A stretch of DNA of 64,000 nucleotides from the NCBI RefSeq assembly GCF_000745345.1, contig NZ_JQNR01000005.1:1054001-1118000 (forward strand). Reading direction: 5' to 3'. Position 1 is the first letter of the stretch. Every line of letters begins with the position of its first letter. The position numbers were made by a program, and so were the translations under genes. Shown here one piece after another: positions 43,787 to 56,668 of this stretch. The DNA comes from Actinacidiphila yeochonensis CN732 (GTDB taxonomy: Bacteria; Actinomycetota; Actinomycetes; Streptomycetales; Streptomycetaceae). Below the pieces are notes generated by a model that was given only the letters and a program-made list of their open reading frames with translations, had not been told where the DNA came from and ran no database searches.

Positions 43787-44463
43787 CGGTCCACAGCTGT
43801 GGACCGGGGTTCCGACGACGGCTGACGGTCGTCCCACACGGTCCGGTGTGTTCGATTTTCTCCGCAGGGGCGCCGTGGTGATCCGTTTCTCCACAGTTGG
43901 GGGCCGAATCGGCTGTCCACAGGCTGGGGACAGCGGAGTTGTCCCGATTCGCCTCCACAGGCGACCCCTCGCGCGCACCATCGTCCCAGGTCACGCGGCT
44001 GTGGAAATGTGGGCAACCTGATTCCACAGACTGTGGACATCACAGAGGGTGCCGCACTGCCCGTCCGGAGTTGTCCACCGGCTGCCCACAGGATGCCCTG
44101 GGTTGTGCACAGCGACGGGGTGCTTCTCCACATCTCTGTCCACTGTTCGGCAAGGCGACACGGCAAGTCTCACCATCGAGTGAAAGCCGTCACACCGCCG
44201 AGGAGGATTGGCCTGGGGAGAACCTGGGTATTCCTGGGGACGCAGCTGGGGAGAACCCGCAGTCACCTGTGCATCGCGTGTGCACAACTTTCGGCCGTCC
44301 ACAGCGGGGCCGGTTTGTCCACCGCCTCCGCCCACAGGCCCGGTGGACAAAAAACAGGGTCTGACCTGCGCGGATAGTGGTTATCCACGGTATCCACACC
44401 CCCTACTACTACGACTGCACATAGAGAGCTGAAGAGTCGGTTCGAAGCGGGGGCTGTGCACAA
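43787..44463. other. oriC: chromosomal replication origin oriC
   Basis: About twenty DnaA boxes or near-boxes lie in both orientations between dnaA and dnaN. Examples are CGGTCCACA/TGTGGACCG as a palindromic pair (43787-43806), TTCTCCACA (43887, 44124), CTGTCCACA (43913), TGTGGACAT (44032), TTGTCCACC (44071, 44315), GGTGGACAA (44342), TTGTGCACA or its complement (44103, 44279, 44455), TTATCCACG (44381) and GTATCCACA (44390). The spacing and the absence of an ORF fit the large Streptomyces oriC. An AT-rich run (GACAAAAAACAG near 44346) could be part of the opening region. Confidence 0.95.
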
Positions 44464-44580
44464 CTCGGCCCGGTGCCGCCCCGCCCCGCCGATCACGGCT
44501 TGACGCCAAGCGGCACCTGCTGTCAGTCCGGTGCGTCAGACTGGTGGGCGACAGCCAGCAACAAGCAGGAGGCGGTTCCG

Positions 44581-45711
44581 GTGAAGATCCGGGTGGAGCG
44601 CGACGTACTCGCCGAGGCAGTGGCTTGGGCAGCCCGCAGCCTCCCGGCCCGTCCCCCGGTGCCTGTCCTCGCCGGTCTGCTCCTCAAGGCCGAGGAGGGG
44701 CGGCTGAGCCTGTCCGGCTTCGACTACGAGGTCTCCGCCCGGGTCGCGGTGGACGCGGAGGTCGACGAGGAGGGCACCGTCCTCGTCTCCGGCCGGCTGC
44801 TCGCCGACATCTCCCGCGCCCTGCCCAACCGCCCGGTGGAGATCTCCACCGACGGCGTCCGGGTCACGGTCGTCTGCGGCAGCTCCCGCTTCACCCTCCA
44901 CACCCTGCCTGTGGAGGAGTACCCGGCACTGCCCGCGATGCCCACCGCCTCCGGCACCGTCCCCGGCGAGGTCTTCGCCGCCGCGGCCGCCCAGGTGGCC
45001 ATCGCCGCCGGCCGGGACGACACCCTGCCGGTGCTCACCGGCGTGCGGATCGAGATCGAGGGCGACACCGTCACCCTCGCCGCCACCGACCGCTACCGCT
45101 TCGCGGTCCGCGAGTTCCTGTGGAAGCCGGAGCAGGCCGACATCTCCGCCGTCGCCCTGGTGCCGGCCAAGACCCTGCTGGACACCGCCAAGTCCCTCAC
45201 CAGCGGTGACACCGTCTCCATCGCGCTGGCCGGCGCGGGCGCGGGCGAGGGGCTGATCGGCTTCGAGGGCGCCGGCCGGCGCACCACCACCCGGCTGCTG
45301 GAAGGCGACCTGCCGAAGTACCGCACGCTCTTCCCCACCGAGTTCGCCTCGGTCGCGGTGATCGAGACGGCGCCGTTCGTCGAGGCCGTCAAGCGCGTCG
45401 CCCTCGTCGCCGAGCGGAACACCCCGGTACGGCTCAGCTTCGAGCAGGGCGTGCTCACCCTGGAGGCCGGCTCCAGTGACGACGCACAGGCTGTGGAGAG
45501 GGTCGACGCCAAGCTGGAGGGCGAGGACATCTCGATCGCCTTCAACCCCACCTTCCTGCTGGACGGGCTGAGTGCCATCGACTCCCCGGCCGCGCAGCTG
45601 TCCTTCACCACCTCGACCAAGCCCGCCCTGCTCAGCGGCCGGCCCTCGGTCGACGCGGAGGCCGACGAGGCCTACAAGTACCTGATCATGCCGGTCCGGC
45701 TCTCCGGCTGA
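44581..45711 (+). CDS. dnaN: DNA polymerase III beta subunit (sliding clamp)
   Basis: A 376-residue protein from a GTG at 44581 (VKIRVERDVLAEAVAWAARS) with AGGAGG upstream. The clamp encircles DNA and gives the polymerase processivity. Three repeats of the clamp fold are visible, including LPVLTGVRIEIEGDTVTLAA in the middle, and the end YKYLIMPVRLSG contains the conserved MPVRL. It directly follows oriC. Confidence 0.98.
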   Translation: MKIRVERDVLAEAVAWAARSLPARPPVPVLAGLLLKAEEGRLSLSGFDYEVSARVAVDAEVDEEGTVLVSGRLLADISRALPNRPVEISTDGVRVTVVCGSSRFTLHTLPVEEYPALPAMPTASGTVPGEVFAAAAAQVAIAAGRDDTLPVLTGVRIEIEGDTVTLAATDRYRFAVREFLWKPEQADISAVALVPAKTLLDTAKSLTSGDTVSIALAGAGAGEGLIGFEGAGRRTTTRLLEGDLPKYRTLFPTEFASVAVIETAPFVEAVKRVALVAERNTPVRLSFEQGVLTLEAGSSDDAQAVERVDAKLEGEDISIAFNPTFLLDGLSAIDSPAAQLSFTTSTKPALLSGRPSVDAEADEAYKYLIMPVRLSG

Positions 45712-45883
45712 CCGCGCTGGACGAGTCCGTTCCGGCGCGCCGCAGCGTGCCGGAGGACGTCCGCCGCAGGACCGGGCCCCGGCGCGACGTAGGCTCGGAT
45801 CAGGTCAGGACGTCAGCACACACGCGCGACGGGTCGGGCGGTGACACCGTCACCCGTCAGCGGTTTCGAACGAAGGGTCTGTG

Positions 45884-46762
45884 ATGGAGCTCGGTCTCAT
45901 CGGTCTGGGGAAGATGGGCGGCAACATGCGCGAGCGCATCCGCCGCGCCGGCCACACCGTCATCGGATACGACCGGAATCCGGACATCGCGGATGTCCAC
46001 AGCCTCAAGGAGCTTGTGGACGCGCTCCCCTCGCCCCGCGTGGTGTGGGTGATGGTGCCCGCGGGCGCCGCCACCCAGTCCACCATCGACGAGCTCGGCG
46101 AGCTGCTCTCCCCCGGCGACCTGGTGGTCGACGGCGGCAACTCCCGCTGGACCGACGACGAGAAGCACGCCGAGCAGCTCGCCACCAAGGGCATCGGCTT
46201 CGTCGACTGCGGCGTCTCCGGCGGCGTGTGGGGCCTGGCCAACGGCTACGCCCTGATGTACGGCGGCACCGCCGAGGACGTCGCCAAGGCTCAGCCGTTC
46301 TTCGACGCGCTCAAGCCCGAGGGCGAGTACGGCGCCGTGCACGCGGGCAAGGTCGGGGCCGGCCACTTCGCGAAGATGGTCCACAACGGCATCGAGTACG
46401 CCATGATGCAGGCGTACGCCGAGGGCTGGGAGCTGCTGGAGGCCGTCGACTCCGTCACCGACGTGCGTGAGGTCTTCCGCTCCTGGAAGGCCGGCACGGT
46501 GATCCGCTCCTGGCTGCTCGACCTGGCCGTGGACGCGCTGGACAAGAGCGAGCACCTGGAGAGCCTGAAGGGCTTCGCGCAGGACTCCGGCGAGGGCCGG
46601 TGGACGGTGGAGGCGGCGATCGACAACGCGGTGCCGCTGCCCGCCATCACCGCCTCGCTCTTCGCCCGCTTCGCCTCCCGGCAGGAGGACTCCCCGCAGA
46701 TGAAGATGATCGCCGCGCTGCGCAACGAGTTCGGCGGCCACGCGGTCACGGCGGCCGAGTAG
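45884..46762 (+). CDS. gnd: 6-phosphogluconate dehydrogenase, short form
   Basis: A 292-residue protein from an ATG at 45884 ([20 protein letters not shown]). It oxidatively decarboxylates 6-phosphogluconate to ribulose 5-phosphate in the pentose phosphate pathway. The Rossmann motif [18 protein letters not shown] and [18 protein letters not shown] are diagnostic. This is the short form (about 300 residues) rather than the 470-residue form. Its place between dnaN and recF is a Streptomyces feature. Confidence 0.93.
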   Translation: MELGLIGLGKMGGNMRERIRRAGHTVIGYDRNPDIADVHSLKELVDALPSPRVVWVMVPAGAATQSTIDELGELLSPGDLVVDGGNSRWTDDEKHAEQLATKGIGFVDCGVSGGVWGLANGYALMYGGTAEDVAKAQPFFDALKPEGEYGAVHAGKVGAGHFAKMVHNGIEYAMMQAYAEGWELLEAVDSVTDVREVFRSWKAGTVIRSWLLDLAVDALDKSEHLESLKGFAQDSGEGRWTVEAAIDNAVPLPAITASLFARFASRQEDSPQMKMIAALRNEFGGHAVTAAE

Positions 46763-46773
46763 CCTCCGGGCGT

Positions 46774-47937
46774 ATGCACGTCGCGCACCTCTCGCTCGCC
46801 GACTTCCGCTCCTACGCCCGGGCCGAGGTCTCCCTCGATCCGGGCGTCACGGCGTTCGTGGGCCCCAACGGCCAGGGCAAGACCAACCTCGTCGAGGCGG
46901 TCGGCTACCTGGCCACCCTGGGCAGCCACCGGGTCGCCGCCGACGCCCCGCTGGTCCGGCTGGGCGCGGAGCGGGCGGTGGTGCGCGCGCAGGTGGCGCA
47001 CGACGGCCGGCAGCAGCTGGTCGAGCTGGAGATCAACCCCGGGAAGGCCAACCGGGCCCGGATCAACCGCTCCTCGCAGGTCCGCCCGCGCGACGTGCTC
47101 GGCATCCTGCGCAGCGTCCTCTTCGCTCCGGAGGACCTCGCCCTCGTCAAGGGCGACCCCGGCGAGCGCCGGCGGTTCCTCGACGAGCTGGTGACGGCCC
47201 GCGCGCCCCGGCTGGCCGGGGTGCGCGCGGACTACGAGCGGGTGCTCAAGCAGCGCAACACGCTGCTGAAGTCGGCCGCGATGGCCCGTCGGCACGGCGC
47301 CCGTACGGCCGGGGCCGGCGGCCGCACCGGTGGCGCCGACCTGTCCACGCTCGACGTGTGGGACCAGCACCTGGCCCGGGCCGGTGCCGAGGTGCTGGCC
47401 CAGCGGCTCGACCTGGTGGCCGCTCTCCAGCCGCTGCTCGACACGGCGTACGACCAGCTCGCCCCGGGCGGTGGCCCGGCCGGCCTGGAGTACCGCGGCA
47501 CCCTGGCCGGCGACGCGCCGTCGGCCGGCGCGGACGCCCGCGAGGAGCTGTACGGGCGGCTGCTGGAGGCGCTGGGCGAGGCCCGGCGGCAGGAGGTCGA
47601 GCGCGGTGTGACGCTCGTGGGGCCGCACCGTGACGATCTGGTGCTGAAACTGGGCCCGCTGCCTGCCAAGGGCTATGCCAGCCATGGGGAGTCGTGGTCC
47701 TATGCCCTGGCCCTGCGGCTGGCCTCGTACGAGCTGCTGCGGGCGGACGGCCGGGAGCCGGTGCTGGTCCTGGACGACGTCTTCGCCGAGCTGGACACCA
47801 AGCGCCGGGAACGGCTGGCGGAGCTGGTGGCCCCCGCCGAGCAGGTGCTGGTGACCGCGGCGGTGGACGACGACGTGCCGGACGTGCTGACGGGGGCGCG
47901 GTTCTCGGTGGAGAACGGAACGGTGGAGCGGCAGTGA
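46774..47937 (+). CDS. recF: DNA replication and repair protein RecF
   Basis: A 387-residue protein from an ATG at 46774 ([20 protein letters not shown]). RecF is an SMC-like ATPase that loads RecA at gaps. Walker A is [15 protein letters not shown], the signature is [18 protein letters not shown], and Walker B is [13 protein letters not shown]. It overlaps dciA by 4 bases (GTGA). Confidence 0.95.
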   Translation: MHVAHLSLADFRSYARAEVSLDPGVTAFVGPNGQGKTNLVEAVGYLATLGSHRVAADAPLVRLGAERAVVRAQVAHDGRQQLVELEINPGKANRARINRSSQVRPRDVLGILRSVLFAPEDLALVKGDPGERRRFLDELVTARAPRLAGVRADYERVLKQRNTLLKSAAMARRHGARTAGAGGRTGGADLSTLDVWDQHLARAGAEVLAQRLDLVAALQPLLDTAYDQLAPGGGPAGLEYRGTLAGDAPSAGADAREELYGRLLEALGEARRQEVERGVTLVGPHRDDLVLKLGPLPAKGYASHGESWSYALALRLASYELLRADGREPVLVLDDVFAELDTKRRERLAELVAPAEQVLVTAAVDDDVPDVLTGARFSVENGTVERQ

Positions 47938-48551
47938 GCGGACGGCGGGGAGCGGACGGGGGAGCGGAGCGGGTCCAGCCGGCGGGCGGGAGCCCGTCCG
48001 AGGCAGCGGCGGTGCCGCGGCAGGAGGGCACCGCGGCGGGTACCGGGGCCGCCCCTTCCTCGGGTGTGGACCTGGCGCGGGTGGCGCTGCGCGCGGCCAA
48101 GGAGCAGGCGAAGGCCCGGGGCGCGGCGGCGCAGCAGCGCCGGCAGGCCCGCCGCGGCGGCCTGCGCAGCGGCGCGCGCGCGGACGGGCGGGACCCGCTG
48201 CCGCTGGGCGCCGCGATCAACCGGCTGATCACCGAACGGGGCTGGGAGGCGCCGGCCGCGGTGGGCGGCGTGATGGGCCGCTGGCCGCAGCTCGTCGGCC
48301 AGGAGATCGCCCTGCACTGCTCCCCCGAGCGCTACGACGAGGAGGAGCGGGTGCTGACCGTGCAGTGCGACTCCACGGCGTGGGCCACCCAGCTCCGGCT
48401 GTTGGCCCCGACGCTGGTGGCCCGGCTGAACACCGACCTCGGGCACGGCACCGTACGGCTGCTGAAGGTGCTGGGTCCGGCGGGGCCCAGCCGTTCCTAC
48501 GGGCGGCTGCGGGCCCCCGGCAGCCGCGGCCCGGGTGACACCTACGGGTGA
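47934..48551 (+). CDS. dciA: DciA (DUF721) helicase-loader protein
   Basis: A 205-residue protein from a GTG at 47934 that overlaps the recF stop. DciA helps load the DnaB helicase in bacteria without DnaC or DnaI. The DUF721 core is [20 protein letters not shown] and [21 protein letters not shown] disordered, Arg/Ala-rich region of about 90 residues precedes it. It sits with dnaA-dnaN-recF-gyrB as in most actinobacteria. Confidence 0.9.
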   Translation: MSGRRGADGGAERVQPAGGSPSEAAAVPRQEGTAAGTGAAPSSGVDLARVALRAAKEQAKARGAAAQQRRQARRGGLRSGARADGRDPLPLGAAINRLITERGWEAPAAVGGVMGRWPQLVGQEIALHCSPERYDEEERVLTVQCDSTAWATQLRLLAPTLVARLNTDLGHGTVRLLKVLGPAGPSRSYGRLRAPGSRGPGDTYG

Positions 48552-51197
<2,646 letters not shown>

Positions 51198-51241
51198 GTC
51201 GGCCCCAGCAAGCCGCAGCTCGAAAGGACCGAAGACCACCC

Positions 51242-53905
51242 ATGGCCGACGAAACCCCCACGCCCTTCGGCGCGGACACCCCCGAGCCCGGCACCCCCGC
51301 GGGCACCGGGACCGGCACCGACTCCACCATCCGTATCGAGGCCGTCGGCCTTGAGACGGAGATGCAGCGCAGCTACCTCGACTACGCGATGTCCGTCATC
51401 GTCTCGCGTGCCCTCCCGGACGTGCGGGACGGTCTGAAGCCGGTGCACCGCCGGGTTCTCTACGCGATGTACGACGGCGGGTACCGCCCGGAGCGCGGCT
51501 TCTACAAGTGCGCCCGCGTCGTCGGCGACGTCATGGGCACCTACCACCCGCACGGCGACTCGTCGATCTACGACGCGCTGGTCCGCCTGGCCCAGCCGTG
51601 GTCGATGCGGATGCCGCTGGTGGACTCCAACGGCAACTTCGGCTCGCCGGGCAACGACCCGGCGGCGGCCATGCGCTACACCGAGTGCAAGATGGCGCCG
51701 CTGTCGATGGAGATGGTCCGGGACATCGACGAGGAGACCGTCGACTTCCAGGACAACTACGACGGCCGCAACCAGGAGCCGACGGTGCTGCCGTCGCGCT
51801 TCCCGAGCCTGCTGGTCAACGGCTCCGCGGGCATCGCGGTCGGCATGGCCACCAACATCCCGTCGCACAACCTGCGCGAGGTGGCCGAGGGCGCCCAGTG
51901 GTGCCTGGCCAACCCCGATGCGTCCAGCGAGGAGCTGCTGGACGCGCTCATCGAGCGGATCAAGGGCCCCGACTTCCCGACCGGCGCCCTCGTGGTGGGC
52001 CGCAAGGGCATCGAGGAGGCCTACCGCACCGGGCGCGGGTCGATCACCATGCGCTCGGTGGTGGAGGTCGAGGAGATCCAGGGCCGCCAGTGCCTGGTCG
52101 TCACCGAGCTCCCCTACCAGGTCAACCCGGACAACCTCGCCCAGAAGATCGCCGACCTGGTGAAGGACGGCCGGATCGGCGGCATCGCCGACGTCCGCGA
52201 CGAGACCTCCTCGCGCACCGGCCAGCGCCTGGTGATCGTGCTCAAGCGCGACGCCGTGGCCAAGGTCGTGCTCAACAACCTGTACAAGCACACCGACCTC
52301 CAGACCAACTTCGGCGCCAACATGCTGGCCCTGGTCGACGGCGTGCCGCGCACCCTGTCGCTGGACCAGTTCATCAAGCTGTGGGTGGGCCACCAGATCG
52401 AGGTCATCGTCCGGCGCACCCGGTTCCGGCTGCGCAAGGCCGAGGAGCGGGCCCACATCCTGCGCGGCCTGCTCAAGGCGCTGGACGCGATCGACGAGGT
52501 CATCGCGCTGATCCGGCGCAGCGACACGGTGGAGATCGCGCGCTCGGGCCTGATGGGCCTGCTGGAGATCGACGAGATCCAGGCGAACGCGATCCTGGAG
52601 ATGCAGCTGCGCCGGCTCGCGGCCCTGGAGCGGCAGAAGATCGTCCAGGAGCACGACGAGCTCCAGGCCAAGATCGACGAGTACAACCGGATCCTGGCCT
52701 CTCCCGAGCGGCAGCGGCAGATCATCAGCGAGGAGCTCCAGGCGATCGTCGACAAGTTCGGCGACGACCGGCGGAGCAAGCTGGTGCCCTTCGACGGCGA
52801 CATGTCCATCGAGGACCTGATCGCCGAGGAGGACATCGTCGTCACGATCAGCCGCGGCGGCTACGTCAAGCGCACCAAGACCGAGGACTACCGCTCGCAG
52901 AAGCGCGGCGGCAAGGGCGTGCGCGGCACCAAGCTGAAGCAGGACGACATCGTCGACCACTTCTTCGTCACCACCACCCACCAGTGGCTGCTGTTCTTCA
53001 CCAACAAGGGCCGGGTCTACCGCGCCAAGGCGTACGAGCTGCCCGACGCCGGCCGGGACGCCCGCGGCCAGCACGTGGCGAACCTGCTCGCCTTCCAGCC
53101 CGACGAGCAGATCGCCCAGATCCTCGCCATCAAGGACTACGAGGCGGCGCCGTACCTGGTGCTGGCCACGAAGTCCGGCCTGGTGAAGAAGACCGCGCTC
53201 AAGGACTACGACTCCCCGCGCTCGGGCGGCGTGATCGCCATCAACCTGCGGGAGTCCGACAGCCCCGAGGGCGGCGACGGCGTCCAGGACGAGCTGATCG
53301 GGGCCGAGCTGGTCTCCGCCGAGGACGACCTGCTGCTCGTCAGCCGGAAGGCCCAGTGCATCCGCTTCACCGCCACCGACGAGGCACTGCGCCCGATGGG
53401 GCGGGCCACGTCGGGTGTGAAGGGCATGAGTTTCCGGGAGGGTGACGAACTTCTCTCCATGAACGTGATCCGCCCCGGAACGTTCGTCTTCACGGCCACG
53501 GACGGCGGCTACGCCAAGCGCACCGGGGTCGACGAGTACCGGGTCCAGGGCCGCGGTGGCCTGGGCATCAAGGCCGCCAAGATCGTCGAGGACCGGGGCT
53601 CCCTGGTGGGCGCGCTGGTGGTCGAGGAGACCGACGAGATCCTCGCCATCACCCTCAGCGGCGGTGTGATCCGCACGCGGGTTGTCGAAGTCAGGGAAAC
53701 CGGACGTGACACCATGGGCGTCCAACTGATCAACCTCGGTAAGCGGGACGCGGTGGTCGGTATCGCGCGTAACGCCGAAGCGGAGGAGGATGCTGCCGGG
53801 GACGGTGCCGCTGAGGGGAGCGGTGAGCCGGCCCCGGGCGGCGAGGCAGCGCAGGACACGGCGGTCGAGGGCGGCAGGCCCGAGGCCGGTGAAGCGGAGG
53901 AGTAA
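51242..53905 (+). CDS. gyrA: DNA gyrase subunit A
   Basis: An 887-residue protein from an ATG at 51242. GyrA cuts and rejoins DNA. The quinolone region reads [19 protein letters not shown], with the usual Ser and Asp. The catalytic Tyr is in [13 protein letters not shown] near 145. The GyrA-box is QKRGGKG near 553. The C-terminal 50 residues are an acidic Gly/Glu-rich tail. It is 3 bases before the DUF3566 gene. Confidence 0.97.
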   Translation: MADETPTPFGADTPEPGTPAGTGTGTDSTIRIEAVGLETEMQRSYLDYAMSVIVSRALPDVRDGLKPVHRRVLYAMYDGGYRPERGFYKCARVVGDVMGTYHPHGDSSIYDALVRLAQPWSMRMPLVDSNGNFGSPGNDPAAAMRYTECKMAPLSMEMVRDIDEETVDFQDNYDGRNQEPTVLPSRFPSLLVNGSAGIAVGMATNIPSHNLREVAEGAQWCLANPDASSEELLDALIERIKGPDFPTGALVVGRKGIEEAYRTGRGSITMRSVVEVEEIQGRQCLVVTELPYQVNPDNLAQKIADLVKDGRIGGIADVRDETSSRTGQRLVIVLKRDAVAKVVLNNLYKHTDLQTNFGANMLALVDGVPRTLSLDQFIKLWVGHQIEVIVRRTRFRLRKAEERAHILRGLLKALDAIDEVIALIRRSDTVEIARSGLMGLLEIDEIQANAILEMQLRRLAALERQKIVQEHDELQAKIDEYNRILASPERQRQIISEELQAIVDKFGDDRRSKLVPFDGDMSIEDLIAEEDIVVTISRGGYVKRTKTEDYRSQKRGGKGVRGTKLKQDDIVDHFFVTTTHQWLLFFTNKGRVYRAKAYELPDAGRDARGQHVANLLAFQPDEQIAQILAIKDYEAAPYLVLATKSGLVKKTALKDYDSPRSGGVIAINLRESDSPEGGDGVQDELIGAELVSAEDDLLLVSRKAQCIRFTATDEALRPMGRATSGVKGMSFREGDELLSMNVIRPGTFVFTATDGGYAKRTGVDEYRVQGRGGLGIKAAKIVEDRGSLVGALVVEETDEILAITLSGGVIRTRVVEVRETGRDTMGVQLINLGKRDAVVGIARNAEAEEDAAGDGAAEGSGEPAPGGEAAQDTAVEGGRPEAGEAEE

Positions 53906-53908
53906 GCC

Positions 53909-54511
53909 GTGAGTGGAGCCATGGGCCCCGCGGGCGGGTCCGGCAGGACGGGCGGTGCCCATGGCTCGGCCGGTGCGGCCGGCGTCGGAGGATCGCAGGA
54001 GGGGACGTACACGGTGACGGACACCCGGCAGGCGCCGCACGAGCCGCCGTCGGCGTACGCGCCGCCCGGGGCCTCGGAAGGGGCCGATCCAGGGGCGGGG
54101 GTGCGGCGGCCGCGTCCGGCGGCCCGTACGGTGCCGCGCACCCGCAAGGCGCGGCTGCGCGTCTCGAAGGCCGACCCGTGGTCGGTGATGAAGGTCAGCT
54201 TCCTGCTGTCCATCGCGCTGGGCATCTGCACCATCGTGGCGGTGGCCGTGCTGTGGATGGTGCTGGACGCGATCGGCGTCTTCAGCACCGTCGGCTCCAC
54301 GATCAGCGACGCGACCTCGACCGAGGGCGGCAAGGGCGGCTTCGATCTGGTGTCGTTCCTGTCGCTGTCCCGGGTGATGATGTTCACCACGGTGATCGCG
54401 GTGATCGACGTCGTGCTGGCCACCGCGCTCGCCACGCTCGGGGCCTTCATCTACAACCTCTCCTCGGGTTTTGTGGGCGGTATCGAGCTGACCCTGGCCG
54501 AGGACGAGTAA
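53909..54511 (+). CDS. DUF3566 membrane protein
   Basis: A 200-residue protein from a GTG at 53909, behind GGAGGAG that lies in the end of gyrA. The first 90 residues are Gly/Pro-rich. Two membrane helices (VSFLLSIALGICTIVAVAVL and MFTTVIAVIDVVLATALAT) and the ending FIYNLSSGFVGGIELTLAED define the DUF3566 family, which follows gyrA in actinobacteria (Rv0007 in M. tuberculosis). Function is unsettled; an envelope or division link is suspected. Confidence 0.88.
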   Translation: MSGAMGPAGGSGRTGGAHGSAGAAGVGGSQEGTYTVTDTRQAPHEPPSAYAPPGASEGADPGAGVRRPRPAARTVPRTRKARLRVSKADPWSVMKVSFLLSIALGICTIVAVAVLWMVLDAIGVFSTVGSTISDATSTEGGKGGFDLVSFLSLSRVMMFTTVIAVIDVVLATALATLGAFIYNLSSGFVGGIELTLAEDE

Positions 54512-54559
54512 CGGATTTGGGGCACAGCCCCCGTGTGCGCTAATCTTTCCGTGCAGCGC

Positions 54560-54633
54560 GGGGCTATAGCTCAGACGGTTAGAGCGCTTCCCTGATAAGG
54601 AAGAGGCCACAGGTTCAAGTCCTGTTAGCCCCA
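54560..54633 (+). tRNA. tRNA-Ile (GAT)
   Basis: The 7-bp acceptor stem pairs GGGGCTA with TAGCCCC, leaving discriminator A. The anticodon arm is CTTCC-CTGATAA-GGAAG with anticodon GAT at 54594-54596. The T arm contains GGTTCAAGTCC. No CCA is encoded, so the CCA-adding enzyme is needed. Confidence 0.97.
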
Positions 54634-54642
54634 CTCGCGTTG

Positions 54643-54672
54643 AAAGTGGCGGGCCCTCGGGCCCGCCACTTT
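54643..54672 (+). terminator. hairpin after tRNA-Ile
   Basis: AAAGTGGCGGGCCC and GGGCCCGCCACTTT are perfect arms with TC between them, followed by TG. It ends the tRNA transcript. Confidence 0.9.
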
Positions 54673-54863
54673 TGTCGTACCGGGCTGTAGTGGGCTGTAC
54701 GGCCAGGTCAGCGGCCCGGTCGGAGGCGGGGCGCGGGCAGGCCCGCGGAGTGCCGGAACGGGCCGCCGCCGAAGCGGGTGGCAGGTCACCGTTCGGTATC
54801 GACTGCTGTGTATAGTCGGGCTGGTCAGCAGCCGTCTCGCACCAGAAGGAGGAGGGTCACGAG

Positions 54864-55004
54864 ATGAAGAAGATTCTCCTGATCGCACTGGCCGCCGTCG
54901 CCGGTCTGTTCGTTTACCGGCAGATCCAGGCGGACCGCGCAGAGCAGGACCTGTGGACGGAAGCCACCGACTCGGTCCCGGGCGGTAGCGGCTCGAACGT
55001 CTGA
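54864..55004 (+). CDS. DLW-39 family protein
   Basis: A 46-residue protein from an ATG at 54864 behind GGAGGAGGG. It reads MKKILLIALAAVAGLFVYRQ as a single membrane-anchor-like helix, then AEQDLWTEATDSV with the DLW motif. The family is short, actinobacterial and found just after the gyrA tRNA; its function is unknown. Confidence 0.92.
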   Translation: MKKILLIALAAVAGLFVYRQIQADRAEQDLWTEATDSVPGGSGSNV

Positions 55005-55109
55005 GACGCCGAGCGCACGCCCCGCACGGGGGCGTGCGGGTGCTCTCCGGGCCCCGACCGCACGACGCGGCCGGGGCCTTCGCCGTGGGTGAGGGGGGAC
55101 GATCAGCGC

Positions 55110-56432
55110 ATGACACGCACGACGTTCACCGCGGGCGCGGTCCTGATCCTGCTGGCCGTGCTCAGCGGGCCGGCGGTGGCCGACGGCGGTAACGGCGGAG
55201 GTGGCGGCGCGGCCCCGGCCGCCCGGGCTCCGGCGCTCTGGCAGCCGCGGGGGCCCGAGCTGGCGGGCGCCGACAACACCACGGACGCGCCGCAGATGAA
55301 GCCCGACGTGACCTTCCGCGACACCATCGCGCCGGGCCAGACCCGCATGTACGGGCTGGCGCTCGACTCCGTGTCCACCGCCTACGCGTCGGTGTTCGCC
55401 GTCCCGCCGACGGGCGCGGCCGTCTCCCTGGCCGACGGCATCGAGCTCAAGCTCACCGCCCCCGACGGCACCGAGTGCGACGGCTACGACGACCACTTCG
55501 GCGACGACGGCGACGCCCACCCGCTCGGGGGCGCCGTGGTGCGCTCCACCGGCCCGGACGACGACTGCGCGAGCGCCGACCAGTACACGCTCCAGGTGCA
55601 CCGCACCAGCGACGGGAAGGGCGACGACCAGCGCCCCTGGGCGCTGGAGCTGCGGACGGTGCTGGAGCCCGCGCTGAAGCCCGGTACCGCCCCGGTGGCG
55701 CCCCAGCCCACCGTCAGCGCCTCCCCGACCCCGCTCACCGCCGGCACGTCCCGGCCGGCCCACGGCGGCGTCAGCCCGGAGACGGCCGCCGCGGTGAAGA
55801 CCGGCGTCTGGAAGGACCGGGTGCTGCCGGGTGAGACCCGCTTCTACGAGATCCCCGTCGACTGGGGCCAGAGCGCCACGATCTTCGCCGACTTCTCCAA
55901 CGCCCCGGCCGCCGGCACCGGCGTCTTCGTCGGCTCCGGCGTGCGGCTCGCCGTCTACAACCCGCTGCGGCAGTTCGTGCACGACCGCGAGGACATCTAC
56001 GACGGCAACCCGGCCGCCCTGTCCGAGCAGCTGGCGCCCGTGGCGTACGGCAACCGCGACTCCGACGACGACAGCGTGGCGCCCGTGCGGTGCGCCGGCT
56101 GGTACTACGTCGCGCTGACCGTGAACCCCAGGCTGGCCAAGGTGCTCCCGGACGGGCTGCCGGTGACGTTGCGGGTGCAGGTCTCGGGCACCGTCCAGCC
56201 CGCGCCGGTGTACGCCTCGGACCCCTCCGGTGCCGGCATCGGGGTGGGCGGCCACGACCTGGCGCAGGCGGACGGCACCGCCACCGGCGGCTCCGGCTCC
56301 TCCGGCCGGCCGGCCCTGCGGCTGGTCGCCTACGGCGCCTTCGGCCTCGGCGCCCTGCTCCTGCTCGCCCTGGCCGGCTGGTACGGGACGGCGTGGCGGC
56401 GGACGGGCGCGGCGGCGCGGCACGGCGGCTGA
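55110..56432 (+). CDS. secreted, membrane-anchored protein of unknown function
   Basis: A 440-residue protein with a signal peptide (LILLAVLSGPAVADG), an extracellular region with two related beta-rich segments (TFRDTIAPGQTRMYGLAL and WKDRVLPGETRFYEIPVDW), and a C-terminal membrane helix (LVAYGAFGLGALLLLALAG). I do not recognise a named domain. The two segments suggest a duplicated fold. It is followed by a convergent kinase gene. Confidence 0.75.
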   Translation: MTRTTFTAGAVLILLAVLSGPAVADGGNGGGGGAAPAARAPALWQPRGPELAGADNTTDAPQMKPDVTFRDTIAPGQTRMYGLALDSVSTAYASVFAVPPTGAAVSLADGIELKLTAPDGTECDGYDDHFGDDGDAHPLGGAVVRSTGPDDDCASADQYTLQVHRTSDGKGDDQRPWALELRTVLEPALKPGTAPVAPQPTVSASPTPLTAGTSRPAHGGVSPETAAAVKTGVWKDRVLPGETRFYEIPVDWGQSATIFADFSNAPAAGTGVFVGSGVRLAVYNPLRQFVHDREDIYDGNPAALSEQLAPVAYGNRDSDDDSVAPVRCAGWYYVALTVNPRLAKVLPDGLPVTLRVQVSGTVQPAPVYASDPSGAGIGVGGHDLAQADGTATGGSGSSGRPALRLVAYGAFGLGALLLLALAGWYGTAWRRTGAAARHGG

Positions 56433-56668
56433 GGTTCACGCCCCTTCGCGCCCTTCACGCTCCTCGGTCCGGCTGCGAGACCCCGCGCCGAGGGGCGTGA
56501 GCCCGTCCAGCGGGGCCGCCTGGCGCCTGGCGGCCCTGTCGGGCGCCTCTGGCGGTCGGACAGCGCGCAGAGGCCGCTGCGGGGCCGTCCTGGCGGCCCC
56601 GGCCGGGTGAGCGGCTCGGGCGGCGCGGCCGGGCGGCTCCGGTGGCGCGGCCGCACCGGTTCGGCTGG

